From assembly GCA_024516155.1 (NCBI GenBank), contig JAJJXM010000027.1:552001-616000 (forward strand): 64,000 nucleotides of DNA, in the 5' to 3' direction. Positions 12,022 to 22,600 of this stretch are shown here, in pieces; within the stretch, counting starts at the first letter, position 1, and each line of letters starts with the position of its first letter. A program made the position numbers and the translations under genes. The stretch is from Pyronema omphalodes (taxonomy: Eukaryota > Ascomycota > Pezizomycetes > Pezizales > Pyronemataceae). The notes under the pieces are model-generated. The model worked only from the letters and a program-made list of their open reading frames with translations. It searched no databases and had not been told where the DNA came from.

Positions 12022-12158
12022 TTCATCGTCCAACTGGCATGATTTTCAGGGGACGTTATGCTTTTATTTCATCATCCACTTGGCATGGTTTTCGGTTGAC
12101 GTCACGCTTTTATTTCCTTATCCAACTGGAATGATTTTCGGGTGACGTTTGCACGGTT
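12022..12158 (+). repeat. 46-bp tandem repeat, about 3 copies
   Basis: Three head-to-tail diverged units with an exact 46-bp period, aligned on TGGCATGATTTTC (12035), TGGCATGGTTTTC (12081) and TGGAATGATTTTC (12127), each followed by GACGT and, in the first two, GCTTTTATT. A related TGACATTATGCTTTTAT at 11951 looks like an earlier partial copy. The array lies 630 to 770 bp upstream of the VPS62 start codon. Confidence 0.85.
12097..12104. promoter_or_regulatory. CRE-like octamer TGACGTCA inside the 46-bp repeat
   Basis: Perfect palindromic CRE/ATF consensus in the middle unit; the neighbours carry GGACGTTA and TGACGTTT at the same register. Known as a bZIP (ATF/CREB-type) binding site in fungi; function here is inference. 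Confidence 0.45.
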
Positions 12159-12789
12159 TTTTTTTGTCATTGCCGGTACCCTTGCCTCATCAATACCTGG
12201 CAGTTGGTACGTCCCATCCATAGCACCAATGATCATAGCACCATGGTTCACCGGCCAACACGGCATCGGAAGTGCAGCAAGAAAGCATTGCAAGCATTAC
12301 AAGCATTGCATTATTGGGCGTCGTCGTCGTCGTCGCCTCGTCGTTCGCTCTCCTCAGCTTCTTCGCGTTTCACCTTAAACAATCCGGGTCCAGGTCCATC
12401 GATCGCATCTACATACATATATACAGACAGACATACAGACGTACATACGTCTGTCTTCTTTTCTTCCGTTCCGAGTGTCATCTGCTTCTTCTTTCTCTTC
12501 ATTCCAATCCAAGAAGAGATATTCGAAATTCTAACTGTTGTTACACTACACTACACCATTGCACTTCTTTCTATGATTCTCCGATAGTTTTTTTTGCTTA
12601 TTGCTTCATCTCCCCCTCGATCGAATGCTACTTTTTTTTATATCGTTTCGCTTTCCCTTTGCTACGAGTTCTACGAGTCCAACGAGTTCTAATCTTGCTT
12701 CGATACTACTGTTTATCTGAAGTGACCCACTACCTACAACAACTACCTACTACCACTACTACTGCTACTACTATTACTACTACCTCGAA

Positions 12790-14884
12790 ATGTCGTCGCC
12801 GCCGTCATCGCCGTCTTCGCCATCATCGTTGTCGTCATCACCACCACCAAAGCGAAAGTTAACAACCAAACTAATAGCCGTCGCCTTATCAGCAACCTTA
12901 CTAGCTACACTGACGCTAATATTCACCACGACATCTGCGGGAACCTGTTCACAATCCGAAGGCCCAAGTCCATTAGGAGACCGAATATGTTGGCGACTAA
13001 GCCCGTGTCGAGATCAAAAACCGACAGCAAATCCAATCAGAAAACCATGGAAACCAAGGGGGAATAATACTACACCTATACAGAATGCGCCGGAGTTTGT
13101 GTTGAAGTATGGTATGTATATGGATGATTATTGAATTGTTGTTAGTTAGGAGTTACTGTCAATGGTAATAATGTTAATCCGTCGCCTTGTTGAATAGCTC
13201 CATATGTCTACCTACATTCCGAAGAACGTTTTCATCCTGGAGATATCGCAGAACAGTATGTCTCTCCATCTGGTCCAGCACCTTTCCGAACAATCCCACA
13301 CTCCCTTACAATCGTCCTATCTATGCCTGTACTTCTACCGCCTTAAATCTCTCATAGCTGACATCCTCCCCTCATAGTCTCATCCACACAACCCCGCACC
13401 TAAACCTAACGCCTCTGGACAGCAGTTCCACGCCCACTCCGTTACTACTATCCAATCTCGAAAAGCTCAACGCCCTAGGACCCGAAGACGTATATCTAAC
13501 CTCGAACGACGATCCAACCTACCCACCGCCCTGGTTACGGGGGAACCGAAACATTCCAGACCACTATGGAAAAAGCAAAGCACCAGCGATAATTATATGG
13601 ACTGAAAAAAGCCCCGGAGTTGTGGATGTGTTTTATTTTTATTTTTATAGCTTTAATCTTGGGAATACTGTCGCCGGTTGGAGGTTTGGGAATCATGTTG
13701 GTGATTGGGGTGAGTACTTGATCTTTTTTTATTCTTTTTTTATTCTTTTTCCGTTTTTGGCTTTAATTTTTCCGGGAATATTGGAACATCAATATGCAGC
13801 TGTGGTGGTGGAGAATGCCGGATGTCTTGAGGCAGGCAGAGGCGTGGCATGAAGTAAAATGTGGGACAACACAGACATGAAGCAAGGGACCCCACCAGCG
13901 GAGCAGAGGCTTTTTTTGGGCGTCAAATGTGGCGCTGCAACTGGGGATGCTTAACGATGTCGTGGCTGAGGCGAGGCATCAATGCACGCCATTCTGCAAC
14001 CCCACCAAACTTAACAAAGGGCACAAAGGGCACAATGCTGACATAACATTTCTCCCACCCTAGAACACACTGCCATCCGATTTATCGACGGCTCCCCATT
14101 AGGGATGTTTTTCTCCGAGCACTCCAGCGGCAAAGCGTACCAATTTTCCGCGGTTGAAAAGCTCGGAAATCGCCCCATAACATATTCCGCCACAGGATCC
14201 CACGCAAATTATGCAACTCCAGGAACTCATTATTATGCCATACCTTTTCATTTATTGTTCGATAGAACGGATAAGGGCTATCTTTGGGACCCCGTCAAAA
14301 ATAATTTGTTGTATCATTATGACATCAAGAATGATGAACTTACGCCCGATGGCAAGAATCCCGAGGCTCCGGTTTCTTGGTTCCATTTTGAGGGGAAGTG
14401 GGGGGATATGATTTATCCACTCAATGATAGGAGACAGTATAGAGTTGTCGGACAGGTATGGTCCCGGTTTTTCCCTTCCTTCTCTCTTCTCTCCGTCGCC
14501 CAGCACCTATCACAAACCCAAACAGCAAACCAAACTAACAAACTACCTAAACAGTACCACTACGTAAACGGCCCCACCGGCCCCAAAAGCAAAAACCTAG
14601 ATCGAAGAGAAATCTGTCAAAACGCAGGAATCTGTACATTATTACCATCCCTAAAGGAAACTAGTCATTCTGGATTGGTGAGACAGGGGAATAGTGTTCC
14701 CCCACAGAAACCAATGGAGAAAATGGACAAGAAACAGGGCCAGAACCAGGTGGTGAAACTACTGGAGACATATGAGCAGAATGAGGGGACTGAGGGGAAA
14801 ACTGAGGAGAAGATGAAGATGGTTAAAGTGGAGTTTGGAACTAGGGATACTATGAAGGATATGGTGAGGGATGAGGATTTATAG
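12790..14884 (+). CDS. vps62: Vacuolar protein sorting-associated protein 62 family
   Basis: Five exons (12790-13111, 13198-13255, 13378-13709, 14064-14455, 14555-14884) give 477 residues with consistent phases. The Vps62 (PF06101) signatures are clear: APYVYLHSEERFHPGDI near residue 108, PGVVDVFYFYFYSFNLGN, VAGWRFGNHVGDWEH across the third intron, ATGSHANYATPGTH and the C-terminal YHYVNGPTGP. Yeast Vps62 is implicated in cytoplasm-to-vacuole protein targeting; the biochemical role is not settled. Residues about 24-50 form a hydrophobic segment (LTTKLIAVALSATLLATLTL) suggesting a signal anchor behind a Ser/Pro-rich head. The third intron (13710-14063) is 354 bp, far longer than the others. 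The C-terminal 90 residues beyond the family domain are Glu/Lys/Met-rich and probably disordered. Confidence 0.9.
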
Positions 14885-16080
14885 AGTAAGATGAAGGAGA
14901 GAAATGGAGATGAAGGAGGGGATGATGAAGGAAGAGGCAGTGAATAGTAGGCTATGGAGAGTGGCGGGTGATTAGGGCGAAATGAAATGGGAAATACCAA
15001 GGACATTACGGAATACTAAAGCTACTGACGATACCAAGGACATTAAGGAATACAGTCGGACTGTACTAAGGCAACGGATACCAACCAGGAGTTATCGGGA
15101 AATATCAGGAATATATAGAATAGATTACCGAGGAATTTTTCTTTTTTTGGATACATACAAGATACACTGTTCAATATTTTGTAGAGTAGGAGTAGTGGCA
15201 GGAGTAGGAATAGCGAATTATTACTGACTTTTTTTATTGTTAATCCGAAGTTTTGTGTATTTACTTATCTTTCTCTTTATTTTATTCTATCTATGATCCA
15301 GTAGATGAGATTCGAGACTGTATGTATGTATGAGAACAAACGTTTTAGGTGACGGGAACGTTCTTGATATCTCGTCTTTATTCATGGTTCATAGTTCATG
15401 ACTATCATAGACATAAATATTGCGGCTTTGGATTTAGAGGCTAGAGGCTAGAATATGGCAGTATGTGGCACTGTACGGAGAATTGTTGTTTAATCGGTAC
15501 TTCTTAAACCTCATAAATATCCTCTAGATTCTCAGGCTTCTCGAGCTTCTCAAGATTACCGGGTTATTGTAGAATGAGTTTAGTAAGATATACAGTTGAA
15601 TTAGTTCAAATACAAATATACCTGTATACAGATCAATCATCAATCATTGATTATTAATCATCGGGATGCCATACAAAGATGTAATAAATAACCATCATGT
15701 TGAAATATTTTAACGTTTAGACAATGTCTCTACAGACTTTGTGAACTTTGCGGAGTCTATGGACTTTGTTTTGTTACATATAGCACTACAAAATAAATTT
15801 ACATCTAATGATAATCTAATGATAATCTGGTTATTTGGAAATCTCCTAAATGCCAAACCTATCAAGTTCTGTGCTTATCATCAGTACCTAAAGAATTTTC
15901 TTATGTAATGAAAGTATTATACAAAAATACAGTGTTATTGTCATGATTCAAGTTCTTATCGCCATTATCATGACTCGTCAGAAATCAGCCCCCTCCCCCC
16001 TCCCCCCCCCCCCCCCTCCCCCCTCACGTCCTCTGCCTCTCAGCCCTCAACCCCCTTGAGGCTTGGTCACTCAACCCATC
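14885..16080. other. Convergent intergenic region with a poly-C tract
   Basis: Lies between the 3' ends of VPS62 (plus) and the membrane-protein gene (minus). AT-rich, with no supported ORF. The C-rich tract at 15989-16023 is listed separately. Confidence 0.6.
15989..16023 (+). repeat. C-homopolymer-rich tract
   Basis: Runs of C interrupted only by single T residues, including 15 or so uninterrupted C, about 60 bp beyond the stop codon of the minus-strand gene. The length of such a run is prone to sequencing error. Confidence 0.85.
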
Positions 16081-17464
16081 TCAACCCCTCGTACTCGGCG
16101 CTTCGTGAACCTGCCCCTGTGGGGTTTGCAACTGTTGTATCTGCTGCTGCTGCTGTTGTTGCTGTTGTTCTAATGGTTGACTCGCCGGCATTTCATTAAA
16201 CGTACCGGTCTGTCCGGAGTACCCATATTTCACCTGCTGCCCCGGCTGCTGCGGCTGTTCATATTGAGCCCCGACAGGGTTCATAGGGGGTTGATAACCC
16301 GTGATATCTCCCTGCATCTCAGAAATACCACTGAAATACTGTGGTGCCGGGTCTATAGGACTTATTTCGTGGTCATGGAATTGTTGCTGTTGCTGTGGTA
16401 TATACTGTGAGTTTTGCTGACCATAAACATGCTGCTGTGGTTGCTCATATTTCGGTTCCTGATCAACAGCAAATCCTCCAGCTAAAGCGGCATTCCTCGC
16501 CTTCTCTTTCTGAATGATTAGAACAAGCGCTATTATCAACGCCGAGATAACAACAAGGCCTCCAATAACTCCTCCTACTATATACCCAATGTTATTGGTT
16601 GTGTGTTGATTATTATTAGGATTACCCTGGCTACCCGCCCTAGAAGTACTACCTGCGCCTCCTAACACCTTCGATGAAGCGCTGGAAAACGTCCGGCTTC
16701 TGGAACCCATAGATACCGAAGTCAGAGTCCTTATAGCACCTCTAGCACTCCCACTAGCCGATCCAGAAATAATAGACTGCGTCTCAGAAAAATACAGCCA
16801 TTGCGCATTAGCTGTTAGTGGAGTGATACCACAGCCAAATTTACTGAACGTCAGCCCGAAAGCTGCGATGATGTAGGTACCGCAGTGCGGTTCAGTGGGG
16901 TTGGTACATTTGATTATGTTGGTGTTGCTTTGACATGCACCGGTGCAGGCGTCCAATGAAGAGGAGGGGATACAGGAGGTGTAATGAAGGCATTTGTCGG
17001 GGGTGTCGGTGGTGGGGTAACAGCATTCCGCCATGGTGAGTAGTGTGTTGAAGGAGCAGAGACCGGAATTGGGACAGGCGATTGGTGAAACTGGTGAGGG
17101 TTATTAGTTATGTTTTTATTGATTTGTTAAGAGATATCGTCATTGGGATTGTCTTTTTCTGAAGTTGAAGTCTGGAAAAGAGGAATAGGAACGTACCTCT
17201 ACTCCCGGAAACATATCCGCAAACCGAAGTCGGATCATCAGCTCTTTCGAAGATCTTTAAACCGGCGTAATGTTTCCTTCCTGGAAGTTGTGGCGGGGGA
17301 GTTATAGCTGGTGACCAACGATCCATTTGCAAGCTGGCGCCATTATCCGATACCGGTGTAGGTGTAGTCCCAGAGTATCGTGTACAGGAAGATACAGTGC
17401 CGAGCAATAATAGGCATAATGTTATGAGTAGCATTCTTGTAGTTGTTGTAGTTGAACCGATCAT
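16081..17464 (-). CDS. Secreted-type single-pass membrane protein with Cys-rich ectodomain and Gln-rich tail
   Basis: Exons 17464-17197 and 17090-16081 (intron 17091-17196, GTACGT...CAG) encode 425 residues. The start at 17464 places a signal peptide right at the N-terminus (MLLITLCLLLLGTVSSC from residue 11); an ATG 17 codons upstream (17515) is possible but would bury it. The ectodomain, residues about 27-210, has Cys pairs in the pattern CGYVSGS, IACPNSGLCSFN, MAECC, CTGAC and CGTYI seen in many uncharacterised Pezizomycotina surface proteins. A Ser/Thr-rich stalk leads to one transmembrane helix (GYIVGGVIGGLVVISALIIA), followed by the basic stop QKEKAR. The cytosolic tail is Gln/Pro-rich and ends in a polyGln run. 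The layout resembles wall-stress sensors, but there is no WSC domain that I can see, so a sensor role is only a suggestion. Confidence 0.8.
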
Positions 17465-19628
17465 TGTGACTGTGAAGTTGTTCCAGCGTTCCACGTGGAG
17501 CTTCGAGGTTCTCAAAGACCACAGCTCTCAAACATCAGGTCGCAGAATGTGTCTAAAGATGCGGACGCTGTAGCATTTATCAGAAAGTTAAAAGCAAAAA
17601 TAAAAGCCCACAGACCTAAAAATTCCTACCACACTCTTACACTAGTTTCGAATCCGCCCCGCGCAGTTAAAAAGGCAAAAAAAAACAAAATCTGTCTGCC
17701 TTCAACTCCACTGCGTTACCAATCATGACAGCGAAGAAAGTAAAGCAGGCAAACTGAACCCCGTGGGGAGTTTTCTAGGTTCCACGAAAATGAACTTACG
17801 ACTAAAACGGTAATAAATAACGAAAAGCCACATGTTTTGTGGTTTAGTGAGACTAAAAAGAGGGCTGTGTACATAAGCTTGGGATAAAAACATGAGCACT
17901 GCGCATTCGGCGGGGTAGAGGGCGGCAGGAGAATTGTATTGCCCCATATCGAAACCACGCGAGTCAGCCCTACTTGAGAACCCGTCTACAAGGGTACTAG
18001 TCGTACTCACCGGGGGTTGACCTAGCATCACTGGTTCCTCTCACCGCCAGAACTCTACGATATAAGAGGGTAATCTCTGTACGGGGTATAACGGCCGCGG
18101 ACCCGACAGTTTTTGTATGTATTATGAATAAGGGTATCCTCCATATAACAATATCCCCAAGCAAATGCGAAAAAGATGTGTGGTACCCTTATACTAAGGA
18201 ACAGCTAAAGGTGCGTCTTAGGTCTTGAGCAGGGTCGAGGAGCGGTACCTTCCGCCCCCAGCGCTCCATATCTCAAGCAATCACTCGCGCCAAGCCAAAC
18301 TCTATCACAGGACATCGCCTGGTCCCTCTGGTCCCACATTACCATGATAGACATGTTCGATTGTATGTAGACCGTTCTCAAGCTCAGGCTTTAGGGAAAA
18401 AATGAATGCTGACGAATTTACGAATCTTGTTATGTTGAAGTTCTTGGTGTGGCTTTGAATTGATCTGATCTGATCTGATTTAATTTGCTTTGGTCTAATT
18501 TAACAAAGTAGATAAACCCCATACTCACCTCTCATCTCTTAACACGGGCTTTTTTTCATAATTCTTAACCCTGATTCCTAACTCATACCTAGCAACCCAT
18601 CAACCCATCAAGTATCCTCATCACCCAGAGCCCAAAACGCATTATCTATTATCCCCAGCCTCCACTAGAATATATATCGACAACATCTTATCACTCCCAA
18701 TCCCCTATATCCTGTCCCTTATATCCTGTCCCTTATATCCTGTCCCTTATATCCTGTCCCTTATATCCTGTCCCTTATATCCTGTCCCTTATATCCTATC
18801 CCTTATATCCTATAATTTTCAAAATAATATCACGAAACAAACTACCTTACATCAAAAGACTAGTTTTCATCATCACCCAACACGACCAAGAAGCTAGTCG
18901 GTCGCAGTTCAGTTAGATATTAAATTGTGTCAGGATTTGCTTTCAATTTTGTGTCAAAGATTTACGCATAGACGATGCCTCTAACGTCCTCAGTTGGCTC
19001 CATGTTGTACTATACGCACTATGTCATCGAACTGCAAGTGAGAAGACTACCGTCTATACGCAAACAAAAGATAAAGATAAAGCCAAGATGAAACCCAATC
19101 GCAAATAGGGTTGTCGGTAACAACCACCATAAATTCCATTTTCCTGCCCAGGACCAGAATAGATTCAAGACGACGTTTATCATATATATCCAAGTCAAAC
19201 ATACCACAGGCATGACGTTTCAATCCTGGGATCCCAAGGTTAAACCGTCGCGGATCTTATGGTAAATCCGCAGTTTATCAAGAACTTCGCGATAATAAAG
19301 AGATAAAGGATAAGGGTGCTTGCATTCCTAAGTAACGTACGTAACCAAAAGCCACCAAAAGCCCCCAAAAAACAAAAACAACAAACAAAAAAAAAATAAC
19401 AATCGCAGATATGAAAAACCCGTAAAAAGAAAAAAAAAAAACCTCTTCCCCTTCCCAGTAAAAAACCTCCTCCAAATGTAAACCTGTAGATATGATACCC
19501 AAAGCTTTTCCCCCAGATTATCTTATCACTAGATCCGACTACAACACCGTGAAAACACCCACCCCATCCCCAAAGCACCATCCCCACAACATCATCCCCA
19601 AGGAAAACAATTCCCACCCCTATCCCCA
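17465..19628. other. Intergenic, with a 14-bp minisatellite
   Basis: Promoter side of the membrane-protein gene on the left and 3' region of the methyltransferase gene on the right. Minus-strand ORFs at 19019-19629 are low-complexity Phe/Gly/Trp-rich shadows of A/C-rich DNA. A TGATC microsatellite lies near 18460-18480. Confidence 0.55.
18707..18814 (+). repeat. 14-bp minisatellite, seven full units plus a partial
   Basis: Unit ATATCCTGTCCCTT: six perfect copies at 18707-18790, a seventh with G to A (ATATCCTATCCCTT, 18791-18804), then a degenerate partial. Near-identity of the copies suggests recent expansion. Confidence 0.95.
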
Positions 19629-22600
19629 TTAGATATCATAAATCTTTCCCCTAAACGCCTCCGAATCCCGAAGTTCTCCAGTGCGCTTCTCATAAGTCTC
19701 AACATCCATGGTATCCGAAGCCATGAATCTCCAAATATGAACCTTCTTAGTCTGACCATATCTCCGAACACGACCGATTGCTTGTGTCTCGAAGGCTTTA
19801 TACTGATGATCAGTCTCCGTAAGTAGCGGCGAAATAAAGATACAGTGATTGGCGTTAGTAAAGTTACTATTACTTCATTAGTATCATACATCATTTATAA
19901 GGACGTGGAGTGGAACTTACGATCCAGACGCTGACTGAGTGGTAACATCAAGCAACATGATCCTAGGTCCTTCAATACCAATGCTCTGTTGGAACTTTTC
20001 AACAATGTCTGATTGCTTCTTTGCGTTTCCTTGGACTTGGCAATAAGAGATACCCGACTCATCGAGAACCTTTGCTACTTTGGCACGAAGATCCTGGAAC
20101 TGAACGAACAATAGAATCTTCTCATCGGCAGGAATACGTTCTTTGATCAGCTGGACCATGACTTCAAGTTTCTTTCCGTGGTGGCGTCCGATACCGTCAC
20201 GAATATCCTCAGCCCCCAGTGTGTCGGCGCGGACAACAGCTAGTGCACGGGTTGCGGCGGAACAGCCGGCGGTGAGACATTGGGCGCGGTGGGCGGCGCT
20301 GTTGACACAGTTGTAACATCCCTGGTGTCCGCAAGAAGAAAGCACAGCAATATCTGCTTCAGGTACGGTCTTTTTGCAGCCGATACAGGTTATCTCCATC
20401 ACCTTCTTGTTGATAGCCGACTTCTGGATGTCACGGACGACGGTGAAGTATCTCAAAGACCGATGGCGTCCGGTCAATTCCTTGCGGACCAAGGCACGGA
20501 GATACATCACCTTTTCCTTCAAGGTTGCAATCATGATAGCCAAATCTTCTTCCTCCTTTTCCTTCTTAGTTTTGGGGGGAATAGGACGAAGGTTAGCAGG
20601 AGTAGTGCCGTCGGAGTATGTTATGTCAATCTTCTTGCCCTTGCTGCGACCCTCGGCCTCACGAATCATGGCCTGGATGTCTTCAGTGGCTGCAGGATCA
20701 CCAACACCACCGGTAAGACACTGCTTAACAAATTCGCCAAAAAGATCTCTAGGGCGATTGTCGGACGGTCCACCTTCCTGCCAAGTGCTGGATTTAATAA
20801 GACCATAAATAGAGTAAGCCGTCTGAAGACTTGCACGGATATCCTCGCGACAGCTCTGGAGTTGTCTCTTGCGGTCGCTGACGATGACATCGCAAGCCTG
20901 GACTGCGTTCTTCTCGTTGCGTTTCTCGTCATCAAGGTCAAAGTGTGAACAACGCTTAATGAGGGCCTCCTCGGCAGTCTGAGAGTCTCCCAATGCTTCC
21001 TGCTGACGGCGGTCGCGGTCGTTGTCATTCTTGGCACGGCCACGCTTGATGTTGTAATCAAGTGCCATAAGGTAGTGATTAAGCTCCAGGTAGATGGCCC
21101 GCTCTGCGGCAGGAAGCTGGATTGAAACAATGTGCTCCTCCCAGGGGATTTCATCGATCTCGGCGTAATTTTGACGCACAAAATGGTGAAGGAAAGACTG
21201 AGCAATTTCCTGGCGTCTGGTGTGCCAATAAGGCGAGTTGAGTTCTTTGAAGGCACGGAAGCTCTCGACAGCTAGAAGAACCTCTGTTAGCACCTGAGTG
21301 GCTTGATGTGATGACAATGGACTTACCGGTTCTCTCCGCCTTCATTCTCTTCTTGTTAATGACAGATGCAACCGAATCATCGTCGATACCGAGATAGGCA
21401 TTCAAGTACTGGGCAATAGACTTGACATCGTTGAAGTCCTCAAGAGGAGGAGTACCGGACAAAACCCACCGGCTCCAAGATTTCTGAGACGTAATACCTG
21501 CGCGGATTTGCCCCTCAACGTAGGTAAACTCGTCAACTACCAACCGGTTGAAATGATATGCCTGGAACGGAAGAGATCTCACGATGGAGTAATCTCCATT
21601 AGAAGACTGAATATTCAATCTCCAATCATGAGTGGCGGTCTTCTTCGCAGCCGCCTTTCCATTTGCGGTCTTAGTCTTCTTTTTGGTGGCAGGCGACTCG
21701 GTGGTCTCATCATCGGAAGTAGGATTCTTCCGCTTGTCTCCGGCCTTGATTTTGCTCTCGACATATGCAGATCCAATCTTGCGACCCTTAGCAACGTAGA
21801 TTTCCACCTGTGCTAACTGCGCATTCTCCTTCGCTGCCTCTTCGATTCTCTTCTTAACCGCTTGAGGTCCGCTAGTCTTTAAGAGTTCGATTTGAGCAGC
21901 AAGCTTATCCATTGCGTCCTTGTGCCAGTCCATGAAACGACGACCATTTACTTTAGAACCAGGCGAAGGGGGAGCACCAGAGAATTCGGCGAGATTGTTC
22001 AAATAAGCATCAGACTGGAAGAGGGTAGCCGTGACAACGATGATGTCGGCGCTCTTCATATCCTTAACGGATAGGGAGTTAATGAAGGACTTGTCGGAAA
22101 TGGTCAAAACCTTAAACCTGTCGTGGGTGAATTTCTTGATTTCCGACACCCATTGGCTGACGAGATGCGCTGGAACAATAACAAGGGTAGCCTTGACTGG
22201 GATTGCGCCGTAGACATTCTCCGGGAGTTCAATATCGGCCTGGGTAGATGCAATGAGACCGATTGTGATCGCAGTCTTTCCATATCCAACCTCGTCTGCC
22301 AACACTCCTCCACGAATGAAATTAGCCCTCATAGCCTTACCTTCCGCTCGCCAGTTCATATGAGGTAAGAGTGCCTCTGCAACTTCTTCCTCCATAAATG
22401 GCTTGATTATCTGTCCTTCCTGCGCCTTCATCCAAGAAAGAGAGCGGAGTTGCTCAGGGCGGAGGTCGCACTTGAATCCGGGTGGCTGTTGAGACTGCGA
22501 GTCCCGCTTATTGGAGACCAAGTCGTAAAAAGGTAGGAGCAAAGACGGTTCTGGGACATAGTCCGTGACGAGTCTCCAGCTGAGCTCATACTTCTGGTCG

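Larger units (their letters stand above)
8499..12789. other. 4.3-kb gene-free stretch with tandem repeats
   Basis: No ORF with recognisable domains. The space holds several simple and tandem repeats listed separately (9509-9552, 10321-10434, 12022-12158), T-rich tracts (8629-8690, and a TTTTTTGA-type run at 11208-11255), and an ACT-rich trinucleotide run (12731-12785) that forms the probable leader of the VPS62 gene. Confidence 0.6.

Noticed and set aside
12272..12862. 196-codon plus-strand ORF overlapping the start of VPS62
   Set aside because: Different frame from VPS62, composed of repeats of trinucleotides (Thr, His, Arg runs); it is leader sequence.
19240..19629. 129-codon minus-strand ORF just past the methyltransferase stop
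   Set aside because: Low-complexity Gly/Phe/Trp/Cys sequence from A/C-rich DNA in the 3' region; no motif.
20280..20948. 222-codon plus-strand ORF inside the methyltransferase gene
   Set aside because: Antisense shadow of a strongly supported coding exon.
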